Source: Copromyces sp. CBS 386.78 (taxonomy: Eukaryota; Ascomycota; Sordariomycetes; Sordariales; Sordariaceae). Taken from it: a DNA stretch of 64,000 nt. The stretch's first letter is position 1. Each line of letters begins with the position of its first letter. The notes under the pieces were generated by a model. It saw only the letters and a program-made list of their open reading frames with translations. It made no database searches and was not told the DNA's origin. The position numbers and the translations under genes were made by a program. Below are positions 36,619 to 47,566 of this stretch, piece by piece. The stretch lies in the NCBI GenBank assembly GCA_030685235.1, contig MU839124.1:124001-188000 (forward strand), read 5' to 3'.

Positions 36619-37485
36619 GGGTAGCAAAGAAGAGGATTGAGGGGATGGGAGTTTGAGAGTTGAAACGATATCACAACGAGGTTGAAGAGATAGTGAAGAA
36701 AGGATTCGGGAACTTCAAATAATAGTGTTTACGCCTTTCTTGACACTCAGGGTCTTTACTGCAGTTGCCGTTAGGCTTGTTTTGGCTGTCATGCCAAGAA
36801 GGAGCGTTGACAGCGTGATATGCAATCCCTTGAACGTAGAGGAAATCCCATAGGTGCAGCGCTATGGGAATGTATCCATGCATTTCAAGAACCATTGAAT
36901 TTGATGCTATTCCCAAAGGGCAATTATAAACTGTTGTCAATGGTAACAAAGCATTACGAAAGATACGACCCCAGGGGTTGGGGTTTATATTTGACCCCAC
37001 ATTCTCCAAGCGAAGTCGCTGACTGTCAGCTGAACAATGGGGTCCGAGTCAGGCATCCCGGGCTCTTGTCAATTGTCATCCGTTATTCAGCAACCACGAG
37101 GGATCAAACACTGACCCCCAATAACACCATATCCAACCAGGGCAGTTATGGGAAGCTTGTGATGTACATAGTAGCTCCGGGGTTCCCTCCCGATTCGATC
37201 TACTTTCGGTGGACAGCTGTTTCCATTTGTTATTTGTCGGCGATTTGAAACCTGATTACGGTAATCATGACGAATCCGGGTCGCCCTTGTTATCGATGTT
37301 GACGAACTTGCCGGTCCATCCCTCCACCCTTTTGGAGTTCATCGTATATAAGGAGGACAGTGCCACACCCTCTGTGAGCTCGTATTGGTCTTTCTATTAT
37401 CATACTGCAAGGCTGTCTGCTGTCTTCTTTACCTACCTTTCTCTTATACACCACCACCCATACTTAATCACTATTTGTAGTCAAG
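36619..37485. other. Intergenic, Yae1 3' flank and WrbA-type gene promoter
   Basis: A 142-codon ATG frame at 36820-37248 exists but has no recognisable features; I treat it as chance. A TATA-like site lies near the 3' end and is listed separately. Confidence 0.4.
37345..37352 (+). promoter_or_regulatory. Candidate TATA box of the WrbA-type gene
   Basis: TATATAAG, 134-141 bp before the ATG at 37486. The spacing to the ATG leaves room for a leader of about 100 nt. No other strong core element was seen. Confidence 0.45.
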
Positions 37486-38217
37486 ATGGCGCCCAAGATC
37501 GCTATTGTTTATGTAAGTATCTGGTCGTCCTTGATCAGTTAGGCACATGGCTAATCAACCATATCTAGTACTCGATGTACGGCCACATCAGGCAGCTCGC
37601 CGAAGCTGCTAAGGCGGGCATTGAGAAGGCCGGCGGCACTGCGGACCTCTACCAGTAAGCAGACCAGAACTTCGCGATACACTCAAAACAAGCACTGACA
37701 TCATCATCACAGAGTCCCCGAGACTCTCTCCGACGAGGTCCTCGCCAAGATGCACGCCCCACCCAAGCCCACCGACGTCCCCGTCATTGAGGACCCTGCG
37801 ATCCTCAAGCAGTACGACGGCTTCCTCTTGGGCATCCCCACGAGATACGGCAACTTCCCCGCGCAGTGGAAGACCTTCTGGGACAAGACCGGCCAGCTCT
37901 GGGCCACCGGCGGACTCTACGGCAAGGCGGCCGGTCTCTTCGTCTCGACCGCTGGTCTGGGCGGTGGCCAGGAGTCGACGGCCATCGCGGCCATGAGCAC
38001 GCTCGCCCACCACGGCATCATCTACGTGCCGCTCGGGTATGCCAAGGTGTTCGCCGAGCTGTCTGACCTCTCGCAGGTTCATGGCGGCAGCCCCTGGGGT
38101 GCTGGTACCGTTTCTGGTGGTGATGGCAGCAGGCAGCCCAGTGAGAACGAGTTGAAGGTGGCGGGCATCCAGGGCGAGGAGTTCTACAACACCTTGTCCA
38201 AGCTTACCGGTGCGTGA
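37486..38217 (+). CDS. WrbA/Ycp4-type flavodoxin-like NAD(P)H:quinone oxidoreductase (short form)
   Basis: FMN-dependent two-electron quinone reductase family (WrbA; the fungal allergen Alt a 7 and yeast Pst2/Rfs1/Ycp4 belong here). Three exons (37486..37512, 37569..37654, 37713..38217) give 205 residues. The flavodoxin P-loop [14 protein letters not shown] is created by the first splice. [18 protein letters not shown] and [13 protein letters not shown] (FMN ring and phosphate contacts) follow, then [12 protein letters not shown] and the characteristic [12 protein letters not shown]...PSENEL block. Introns have donors GTAAGT and GTAAGC and acceptors TCTAG and CACAG. This short form ends NTLSKLTGA with TGA at 38215-38217. 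That stop lies within a potential donor GTGCGT (38210-38215); see the alternative exon 38309-38487. Confidence 0.93.
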
Positions 38218-38308
38218 GAACTGCAACGTGGTATGGATCCTTTGGTTGTGTGATGAGCGCGAAAGCCATGTTGTTGCGGATGGTCGCTAATGGTTATTAT
38301 CCGCAAAG

Positions 38309-38487
38309 GGTCGAAGCGAGGGACAGTTGACCATGGCGCAAAGGCAACTATTCCTGCTGTCAGTGAAACACAGTCGACAGCTACGCAGCCAAAGCCAGTG
38401 TCTCAACCGAAGAAGGAACCCGTGAAGGAGGAACAACCTGAGAAAGAAGGGCCTTGTGGATTGCCATCCAAATGCGTCATCCTTTGA
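38309..38487 (+). CDS. Candidate alternative last exon of the WrbA-type gene, ending in a CaaX box
   Basis: If the GTGCGT at 38210 acts as donor and the AG at 38307-38308 as acceptor (intron 38210..38308, 99 nt, branch-like GCTAAT at 38286), the flavoprotein frame continues exactly. The split glycine codon is restored and the frame reads on as GSKRGTVDHGAKATIP for 58 further codons, to TGA at 38485-38487. The long form would be 262 residues. The tail is Lys/Glu/Pro/Gln-rich and ends GPCGLPSKCVIL. CVIL is a textbook CaaX prenylation box (Leu at the end favours geranylgeranylation), with another Cys seven residues upstream that could be palmitoylated. It is not a chance remnant in another frame: both the reading frame and the CaaX position at the very end agree. 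Confidence 0.7.
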
Positions 38488-39717
38488 TACTGACCTGGAG
38501 TGTTGGGATTCCTGAGACCATTTTGTCAGTTTAGCATGCAAATGATACCAAGTAAAAATAGTCTTAATCATTCTGTCCAGTTCCCTGTTCCGTAAAAAGG
38601 CTGAAGATACATTCGCTTGAAGTGGTGATGGTGAGCTCGAGAAAGAGAAGCTGGTGGTGCTGAGTTGCATCCCAAACAACAGAAGGACCCCGCCCTCACA
38701 TTGTGCCTGCCCTGCAAGTGGAGGAGGGGCGGGCGTGCCTGGCAGTTCGTGGGACCGCTGGCAGTTGACAGCCCCACCCATGCCACGACTTTCACTCGTG
38801 CACGGACAATTTGCACTTGTGCACAGACCACCCCAGGTCACTCGGGAAGGGTATTTAACGTCGACCACCGCCGCCGCTTTTACTCTGTTTTTCTTCTTTT
38901 TTTCTTTAGCTCTCTTTGCCTTTTGGCTTAGATCAAGTGTAGTATCTGTTCTTTTCAGTTTAATCTCTGAAAGTGCTCTACGGAGTACAATCGTGATTAT
39001 TCTAATTTTTGCCACTCGGTCGGTTTTCCTCTAGGCTTGCCTATGATTACTGGCCACTGTGTCCCTGGTATTACACTGTCTCCAGGTGACGCGAACTACA
39101 TCTTGCTTTTGTGCTCAACCTTTTCATTGCAATCCTGGGCTTTTGAAGCTCGGGATGTGAAGAAGCAGGTTACGCAACATTGCGAAAACCGTTACAAATA
39201 GCATTGGGTTGGCGATATCGCGTCTCGATCCGGTTGGTTCTCCGGCCCATAATCAACGTTGATCTGACATTGTACCCGACCGACGGTCCAACTTTCACGG
39301 CTCGGACTCGAATGACGCATCCCGACTTCGCATTCACCACCTTCCACATCTGAAATCGCGCTTACATAGCTTCCTGGGTCACTAGTCCATCACGGATAGT
39401 GAGGACGCGTCTGTTCCTTGGTTTGTAGAGACCTCGGGGTTCTCATTATTCCCAGCTAGGTTCGAATCTGGCTCGTCGCCAACCTCAAACTCCACGTCCT
39501 TCGCTATCCAAGAACTAACAGGCTTCAGCAGATAGGCAGCTATCACTTCTCGACCACTAGAAAGGCCCAGGCATGGCGAACCTGAGACGTAACAAATGCT
39601 ACCCTGAGATCGGCTGCACATGCATACAAACATCGCGGTGTTTCCTCTTCAGCAGCTTCGCTCATTTGCGCTCGTAACAACTGTTGAGCCTTCACGTCAT
39701 CTTTCACCTCGTCAAAG
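38488..39717. other. Intergenic between the WrbA-type gene and the amidase
   Basis: No convincing gene. A minus-strand frame at 39633..39382 ends in an acidic stretch, but it has no recognisable domain and no supported partner exon. Confidence 0.4.
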
Positions 39718-41430
39718 ATGAGGTTACTACAGTCTCTTTGTCTCCTCCCTCTAGCCACGGCCTTTGGGTCATCATGGCACTACAGTGCCTTCTCCTGGCA
39801 GAAGCCACTCTTGGGCTCAACAGTCAACGGCGTACATTTTCCATCACTGTTGGATGCCGATCTTGAGGATCTGGCGGCCGGGCTCGAGAAAGGTTTATTT
39901 ACCAGCGTCGATCTCGTCAATGCCTACACTCGACGTATTCTGGAGGTCAACTCAACACTCAAGGCGGTCACCCAGCTGAACCCTGATGCCCTCACCATGG
40001 CGTCAGAGCTGGACGCTGCTCGAACAAACGGCACAATAAGAGGCCCCTTACATGGCATCCCTATCCTGCTCAAGGACAACATCGCAACGGCAGACAAGAT
40101 GGACAATACAGCCGGGTCATACGCTTTGGTCGGAGCCAAGGTGCCCGAGGACAGCACAGTGGCCGCCAAGTTGAGGAAAGCCGGGGCTATCATTCTAGGG
40201 AAAACAAACCTGTCTGAATGGGCCAACGCTCGCAGCAAAAACTACACTTCGGGCTGGTCTGCCACCGGAGGCCAGACTGAGGGGGCATACTATCCTCGGC
40301 AGGACCCGTCCGGGTCTTCGTCCGGCAGCGGTGTAGCCAGTTCTTTGGGTCTAGCCCTAGCTTCTCTCGGAACAGAGACACACGGATCCATCCTCTTGCC
40401 ATCGGACGCCAACAATCTCGTAGGCATCAAGCCCTCCGTCGGCCTAACCTCTCGCTACCTCGTCGTTCCAATCTCCGAGCACCAAGACACCGTCGGCCCC
40501 ATGGCCCGCACCGTCAAAGACGCCGCCTATCTCCTCTCCGCCATCGTCGGCCCCGACCCCCACGACAACTACACCTCCACCATCCCCTTTTCCGAAGATA
40601 AAGTCCCCGACTATGTCGGCGCCTGCGACTACTTCGCCCTGCGCGGCGCTCGCATCGGCGTCCCGCGTAATTTGATCGAAGTTTACGATCCCGCCTACGC
40701 CCCCCTCCTCCCGGCCTTCGAAACCGCTCTTTCCATCCTCCGCTCCGCCGGCGCCACCATCATCGACGATCTCTTCCTGCCCGGCTACGAGACCCTCAAG
40801 AAGGAAAACTTGTCCTTCGAGTCCATAGTCATGAACACCGATTTCCCCCGCAACCTGGCTTCTTACTTTTCGCAGCTGACCGTCAACCCGCACAACATGA
40901 CTTCTTTGAAAGACGTCGAGCGGTTTACGCACTCTGACGAGCGGGAGGAATGGTCAACGCATGACACGCTATCCTGGGACCGCACCTTTAATGTCAGTTC
41001 CACGACCAGCGAAGCAGAGGCGTGGGGGAATTACACCGCTTTGCAGCACTACGCTGGCGAGATGGGGCTCTTTGGCGCGCTCAAGAACCATAGTCTTGAT
41101 GCGATGGTTTTGCCTACCATTTTTTCCGTGGGGTTGCCAGCGGTGCTGGGAAGTCCGGTGATCTCGGTGCCGATGGGGAAGTACCCTGATGATGCGAACA
41201 AACTGAAGAATGGGTATGGAAACCAATGGCTGGTGGCGCCGGGGTTGCCGTTTGGATTGGCGTTTATGGGGAAGAGGTTTGGTGAGGAAAGGCTGATTGG
41301 GTTGGCGTATGCGTTTGAGCAGAGGACGAAGGTTAGGGAACAGGTGAGGCCGTATTTGGTGCCGAAGACGGAGGTGGGGGATGTTATTGGGATTGGAATG
41401 GGCGTGGGCGGGGGGAAGGGGGATTGGTAA
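39718..41430 (+). CDS. Secreted amidase-signature family protein
   Basis: Amidase-signature enzymes hydrolyse amide bonds with a Ser-cisSer-Lys triad. A single exon of 570 codons. Residues 1-17 (MRLLQSLCLLPLATAFG) look like a signal peptide, and many N-x-S/T sites (for example near residues 78, 104, 164 and 175) fit secretion. Catalytic Lys119 lies in GIPILLKDNIATADKM. The Gly/Ser-rich signature DPSGSSSGSGVASSLG supplies the cis-Ser (around Ser200-Ser202). The nucleophile is expected at Ser224 in GTETHGSILLPS. His222 stands where most family members have Asp or Thr, a conservative oddity. The C-terminal part GLPFGLAFMGKRFGEERLIG is also typical. The substrate cannot be deduced. Confidence 0.9.
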   Translation: MRLLQSLCLLPLATAFGSSWHYSAFSWQKPLLGSTVNGVHFPSLLDADLEDLAAGLEKGLFTSVDLVNAYTRRILEVNSTLKAVTQLNPDALTMASELDAARTNGTIRGPLHGIPILLKDNIATADKMDNTAGSYALVGAKVPEDSTVAAKLRKAGAIILGKTNLSEWANARSKNYTSGWSATGGQTEGAYYPRQDPSGSSSGSGVASSLGLALASLGTETHGSILLPSDANNLVGIKPSVGLTSRYLVVPISEHQDTVGPMARTVKDAAYLLSAIVGPDPHDNYTSTIPFSEDKVPDYVGACDYFALRGARIGVPRNLIEVYDPAYAPLLPAFETALSILRSAGATIIDDLFLPGYETLKKENLSFESIVMNTDFPRNLASYFSQLTVNPHNMTSLKDVERFTHSDEREEWSTHDTLSWDRTFNVSSTTSEAEAWGNYTALQHYAGEMGLFGALKNHSLDAMVLPTIFSVGLPAVLGSPVISVPMGKYPDDANKLKNGYGNQWLVAPGLPFGLAFMGKRFGEERLIGLAYAFEQRTKVREQVRPYLVPKTEVGDVIGIGMGVGGGKGDW

Positions 41431-41957
41431 GGGTTTTCAAGCATGGTGAATTTGGGAAACCAAGGGTGTCTTGAGGTCGAAAGACGTCATGGTCAAGATA
41501 TGAAACGCATAAATAGTTTGCTAACGATTTCTGGATCATATTTGCTGGCTTGGTTCTAGTTAAATGTCCTCAATGTTGCACAAGGCACCACATACCGTGA
41601 CATGGGATTGATCAGTTGGATGTCAGTTACGTACCTTCATATTCCACTTAATGGATCGACCTATAGAGAAACAAATACCTCAACATCCCGATGAGAGAAC
41701 TCCAAACCTCAAAAAGGTAGATAGATGGACGACCATGCTGGCCACCAAAGCGGAACGGGCTGAGGTTAGCCACGCCATCATCGATTGGTAATCCGCTGCG
41801 TGCGGGGGATACGACTGGGATCAGCCGGGAGCGTATCTAACAAAACGAAACACAACATCCACCTGGAATTTAACTATAACTCAATCAAGGACGAGAGTGT
41901 CTTCATCATCAAACCCCACCCCGTCCCGACGGTTAGATATTCCGCCCCGATGAAACC
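41431..41957. other. Intergenic, nothing recognised
   Basis: Amidase 3' flank and carrier-gene promoter. No gene was seen. Confidence 0.4.
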
Positions 41958-43446
41958 ATGCCACCCACCAAAACCACCGACGATGATATCGAGAGCGGCC
42001 AAAGCGAGGCAACCACCATCAACGAAGAAACACCGCTCCTGATAAGCCAAGATGACCCCCGAGCAGGGCCGGATAATGATGCTGTTGAAGAATCGGAACA
42101 AGATGAAGGAAGCAGATATACCCGCAGCTACTTCGCGTGGAGGATATTCTGGACTGTTGCTGCGATCACCGTGACGGGTGTTTTTGTCAAGGCTTGGATC
42201 GATGCTGGCGCGGATGTCAACGTGAGTCTCAAACTCCGCCCGAGGTTGTTTAACTCGGAAATTGGCTTGGATCGGTGCTGATAGATATCGCCTCTAGCTC
42301 GATTTCAAGGGTGCTCTCAAACGGGCCCTGGGAGGAGGTATAAGTGGTGCTGCGGCTATGGTGCTTCAGGTGTTGCTTTTGATGGTAAGTGACTCTCCCA
42401 TCTTGACTTTCACCTTTGATGACATTAATCAAGAGACTTACGCGTACAAAGCCGTTACGAACAATCATGAACTACCAGTACCGCTTCGGCACCTCCTTCA
42501 CCACCGCCACCAAGACTCTCTACCGACAGGGTGGTCTCCGGCGGTACTACGACGGGATGGGAGCTGCTCTCTTTCAAGGCGAGTGAGATGAGATTCCGTA
42601 TCACAACACCCTTTTCCTCACCTTTTCGAGTTCTAACCAAGAAACATCATGAATTCAGGCCCAGCAGCCCGCTTCGGCGACACCGCCGCCAACGCCGGCA
42701 TCCACGCCCTCCTGCAATCCAACTCCTTCCTCAAACGTCTGCCCATCACCATCCAGGACATTTTTGCGTCTTTCTGCGCCGCCGCCTTCCGCATGATCCT
42801 CACGCCCATCGACACTTTAAAAACCACGCTTCAAGCGCAAGGATCCCGAGGTACCGCGATCCTCCGACAGCGCATCAAGACCGACGGCGTCGGCAGTCTC
42901 TGGTGGGGCGCCTTCGCGACGGCCGCTGCCACGTTCGTCGGCAACTACCCCTGGTATGCCACGCATGATTATCTGCTGGAGATTATACCGGAGCCGGCGA
43001 AGGACCGGGAGTTAGCAATCTGGTTGCTGAGGCTGGCGTTTGCGGGGTTCGTGGCGAGTGTCGTGTCTGATTCGGTGTCGAACTCGTTGAGGGTGGTGAA
43101 GACGTATCGGCAGGTTAATGATAAGAAGGTTTCTTATTGTGAGTGAAAAAAGCTGATGGACAGTTTTGCTTCCTCTTGATCCTTTGAGGGGATGGTTTAC
43201 GCTAACATCTGATGTCTGGTGCAGCCGAAGCAGCGAGGTTGGTCATTGTCAATGATGGCATCAAGGGCTTGCTTGGTCGCGGGTTGAAGACCCGGATCTT
43301 GTGCAATGGTCTTCAGGGGTTGATGTTTTCCGTCTTGTGGAAGTTGTTCCTTGATCTGTGAGTTCCGTTCCCCTTTGATGAAGTGAGAGTGGCTTTGGCT
43401 GATGAGAATCCGTATTAGGTGGAACAAGAAGACTGCCCATCTTTGA
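41958..43446 (+). CDS. Mitochondrial carrier family protein
   Basis: Solute carriers of the mitochondrial inner membrane. Six exons (41958..42221, 42298..42384, 42452..42578, 42659..43138, 43225..43357, 43419..43446) give 372 residues. A 60-residue acidic N-terminus precedes the first TM segment (YFAWRIFWTVAAITVTG). LDFKGALKRALGGGISGAAA and PLRTIMNYQYRFGTS form the first divergent carrier repeat. ALFQGPAARFGDTAANAG, then MILTPIDTLKTTLQAQG (a clear PxD/ExxK-type signature) and GSLWWGAFATAAATFVGNYP follow. GLLGRGLKTRILCNGLQGLM lies in the last part. Intron 3 (42579..42658) appears to use a GC donor (AAG|GCGAGT), since only that junction restores FQGPAARFG. The others are GT-AG with good branch sites. 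The substrate cannot be deduced. Confidence 0.85.
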
Positions 43447-45604
43447 ATACTATCACGGAGGATGTCCATCTCTGCAGCTTTGCAAATTGGATAGTTGTTG
43501 GTAAGCGCTGAGTAGAACTTCAGCAACCATAGGTGCTTTGTCGGAACACGCTGGCAGCCATCGAACCATCAAAATCAATGGTGGCTGTCCGATAGTCAAT
43601 GTTTGTTTGTCTTTCGGTAGTTGGAACAGGCAACAGCTTTCAACTTTTCTAGAAGTACAATGAGAATGTTCTTGAGGCACAAAAGTCTCAGTAATATGTC
43701 CGAGTCCGATACTGTATCTCACCTCGTACCCCGCAGACCCAGAGAAGGAAGAAGCAATAAACGACCCCAAATCCGGCCGTGCCGAGTACGGATGGGCAAG
43801 TATCATTGGATGGCGAAAGCGGTTTCGTATCCTAGTGCGAGTGTGTGTTTAAAGTGCGCAGCTAGCTCGGACATGTCGGTTAAGGGTATCGCAAGGACAA
43901 GGGCGGCGTATGCGGGGATGGGTCTCGACGTGGAATTGATTGCGTGCTAGCGTCGATTGGGAAATAGAAAGATGGATGGCAGGGAGAGCTCGTGGTGGTG
44001 ATCAAGGATCTAGATCCTTTTTCGCTTCTAATAACTTTAAACAAGCTTCTTTCTTCTTTGGACCCTTTGCACCGTAGTCCGTAGTGTATAGATAGACTCC
44101 AAGTCAGTGTAGACCAAGGACAAGCGGGTGAGAGAGACACGCACAGCCTGGATATATAAGCCTGTCGATCCGGGCAGAGGAGAGGATCGAGTGGTGGTGG
44201 TAACCTCAAGAAAAGAGTGGCAGTGGTGATCCCGTCAGACGTCCAGGTTCCCAGCCACTCCGTCGGGATCCGCCTTGGTAGTATAACTTCAGTTTCGAAG
44301 AGATCGACCCCAGATAAAGCCACAATAGGGTCCGACCATGGCAGTGAGCCTAGTTAGACATGGACAAGAGACCGAGGGCCAACGTCTGCCACATAATATT
44401 TAATGATAATTTTGGGATATCATTGTCATGTGGGAGAGTGTTGTGGACGTTGGGTAGTGGTTGAATGTCGTCAGAACAAGTTGCCTTGAAAATGAAAATG
44501 AACGTTCTGCTGTGGGCCTTGACGGGAGTGTTGTTTTGATGCAGTGCCCCTGGGGCGGATATGCTCGGTCGAGCTGGACAGTGGGGTTCAACACCACCTA
44601 AGAATTGCTAGTGATGTTCTTGGGTTATCGTTGCTAGCAGAGGTAGAGGGCAGCCGTATATATTCAGCGTTCAGCTAGAACCATCCGGACGAGCAACAAG
44701 ATGATCTAGGGTAGTCTCTTTAAAAGTGATACGTTTTTAGTCACAGATTTGCGTGGTATATGGTTGTTGTCTTGCATCCTGTTGATGTTCAAGTAGTTGT
44801 ACAGCTCTAACTGATTCACCAGGGGTTTGGTAAACCACTGCGCAACACTGACGGCGCAACACGAGGCGGCACTGCCCAGTGGATGGCCTGACTGGCTCGA
44901 CTCAGCGAGGCCTTCCCTGCCCGACGTTCCCTCTTGGCTTCCACTTCCCAGCCCTCCAGGTCGCACGCTTGCCCGCCCGCCCGCCTTACCGAAAGATTAG
45001 GTGACCTTTCTGCGAAATGCGAGCATGATATCGATTTCCCTCTTGCTCTCTCTTCCAACTTCAACTTCATTTTGGTCGACTTGTTAGCCGCCAAGGCGGA
45101 CTTTTGTTACCATCGTCATCTGCTTACTAGACGTATATCTCCAAGACTGTGTCAATACTGCTTCAACCTTATTACATACACGACTCTACCTCTGCACATC
45201 TGCACCGATATTAAGGAACTATCACTCCCGTCGAACCGTTGTACAGAGACGTATATCACCGCGTATTGCGACCTGTTGGAGACCGGAACCGCCCCCAACC
45301 ACATATCCTCACTCCCATTGGCGTTGTTAACTTGCCGAGGGCTGTGTGACGACTGCCGACTTGCCTCTTCCAGGTTCAAGACCTTGCTTTCCATCGCCAG
45401 AAGACAACCAAGAGCAATGCAGATACATCGGCCTTCATAGTCCTGGACGATAATTCCAACCCATTGAGCGTCGACGCGGCCGCTTCTTCGACACTACTCC
45501 ATACACACCATCATACATATCAAACACTAGCCATAATGCCTGTACCATATTTACGGATACCAATTCGGGCTTCTCCCACGTCACTGAAACCTAATGCCGT
45601 TACA
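43447..45604. other. About 2.2 kb gene-free stretch
   Basis: Carrier 3' flank and the promoter/leader of the PY-motif membrane protein. A TATA-like GATATATAAG lies near 44152. The plus strand from about 44,930 is C/T-rich with several open frames that lack ATG starts; I regard it as leader sequence. Confidence 0.4.
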
Positions 45605-47566
45605 ATGGCAACCAGGTTATGGCCACGCGTGGACGACCCGAATGCTCCCTCCTCCCACAAGCCCACGAAAACCAGCATTGTAGGCCATCTCTTGTTCAGA
45701 CCACATGGTGCCTTCTAACATTTGCTCTCGTCGCAGATTGTCGCCCTCGTCATTGCCGTAATTGTCCTAATATTATCCATCACCCTCACGTTACGCGCCA
45801 TCCGCGCCAGGCATCCCAACCCGAAATACGTACCCACGCCCTTCTTCAAGCGATTATGGACCAATTGGAAGGTTCCGCCCGTCAAACATGCCTACGCCCA
45901 GGCCGGCAGCGACGAAGAGTACAACAGCCACAACCGGGCAAACCAGGACAACATGGAGGAGGCACTCACTACGGTGAACGCTCGGACTGCCGCAGCCGGC
46001 GGAACAGGAGCGGGAGGAACGGCAGCTGAGGTGAACCGTAACCAGTCGATCCGCAGCATCATGACACTTCCGGCCTACCGACCAGCCCCGGCTGAGAACG
46101 AGCAAGTACTAGGCAGAGAAGGCGAGCGCGACGGTATTGACGTGGTGGTGGAGATGCCGACTGCCGAGGACGAGGAGCATCTGCGCGACGAGGAGATGGA
46201 GGCGCTGTACCAGATTCGTGTGGCGAGGCGGCGCGCGAACCAAGAGCGGGAGGAGCGGCGACGACTTAGGCAAGAAGCCCGGCAAACCCATAACTCTGCG
46301 GCTTTGCGCCAGATTAGAGAGCAGGCGCGGGTTCAGACGACGCGGAATACCGAGGAGCTGGAGGTGCTTCGTGAGGAACACAATCGCATCAGGGAGTTGC
46401 GATCGCGCGCGACGAGCAGCGTACAGTATGCGGACTTGGGTGTCGCCAGGGCGGACGGCACGCGCATCCGGGCTAACAGCACGGAAAGCGAGAGAGTCGG
46501 GTTGCTGAGCGACGCAGCGAGCATGGCGGCGTCGCAGCAGGGTCGAAGGCCTAGTACTTCAGCTGCCACCCATCATCGGAGGGACTCGAGCTCGCTTAGT
46601 GTCGACACGTCCAGATTAGGTGACCAGCTCCTCGATTCTCCGGCTATCGCGACACCCTTGACTGGAGCGGGTGGTAGCAGCACGTTCAGCGTCGCTACTC
46701 GCGACAGCCACGAGCGCGGACGATCGATATCCAGGTCCAGGGCAAACTCGTCTGCCAACACCCCACGCGCTGGATCCAGCCCCGAGATGATCGATGCCGA
46801 TGATGCTGACCTGGGCGCTGTTAATATGCCACCTCCACCAGGGTACGAAGACGTGCGCCTGGATGATCTGACTCCCTTCCGCTCCCCGGTTGCCTCTGCG
46901 GCTGTATCTGGTAGGAACAGCCCCACCAGTCTGACACCACTTCCGTACAACGAGCCACCCCCAGAATACCCCGGTCCGTCACCAGCGCTTGCGCCATTAG
47001 CCGAAGAGACGTCTTCGATGTTGTCGTCACCCTCTACGCGCATAGATGGAGGCAGGACGCTTGCTCACCAAAGGAGCATCTCTGGTGGGGGAAGTGTTGG
47101 TACCGGGAATCTACCGACCGGATTGCCAAGTCTGCGTCTCGACTCAGTTCCGCTTATCGTTGTCGAACCGGAACAGGAGAGCAGGATAGGAGAGAGCAGT
47201 AACAATACCGGGAAAACATCTGCTCCCCCGAACATCAACATAACACCAGGAACACCCCAAGCAGAGAGCAGCACAGCTCGAAATTCGGTCTCGGAAGGCT
47301 TCCGGACATCAACGGAGAGTGAGTCGGGCGAGGAAACACCTGTAACGGCAAAAGGCAAAGAGCCGGAGAGGATCCAAATAAATAACCAGGTGGAGAAAGA
47401 AAAGGGAAGCGGAAGCGGCACTACCACTGCGGATATCAGTCGCGCAGAGAGCATTAGGAGTACGACAGCGGCGAGGGATAAGGAGAGCCAGAGTCCTCCT
47501 GTAGGGGAAGGCATGACCAGGAATGGGAGTTCGGCGAGGATGACGGCGGCAGATGAAGAATCATGA
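45605..47566 (+). CDS. Single-pass membrane protein with coiled coil and two PPxY motifs
   Basis: Exon 1 (45605..45679) encodes MATRLWPRVDDPNAPSS...KTSI. The 57-nt intron (45680..45736; donor GTAGGC, branch TCTAAC, acceptor TCGCAG) joins directly to IVALVIAVIVLILSITLTL, a TM segment at about residues 26-45. Exon 2 runs to 47566, for 634 residues in total. After the TM come ARHPNPKYVPTPFFKRLW, a charged Arg/Glu coiled coil (about 165-240), and a long Ser/Thr-rich disordered region. That region carries PPPGYEDVRLDDL (about 389) and EPPPEYPGP (about 432), i.e. PPGY and PPEY motifs, which bind WW domains of Nedd4/Rsp5-type ubiquitin ligases. A single TM segment plus PY motifs is the layout of transmembrane Rsp5 adaptors, so that role is a reasonable hypothesis. 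The intron choice is supported by frame and branch site but not proven; an ATG at 45537 is an alternative start. Confidence 0.7.

Noticed and set aside
36820..37248. 142-codon plus-strand frame with a true ATG
   Set aside because: It overlaps the promoter area of the WrbA-type gene, has no recognisable features and poor codon bias compared with its neighbours.
39450..39475. B-box-like GGTTCGAATCT
   Set aside because: No acceptor stem, D arm or anticodon arm can be built around it, and there is no T run downstream; not a tRNA.
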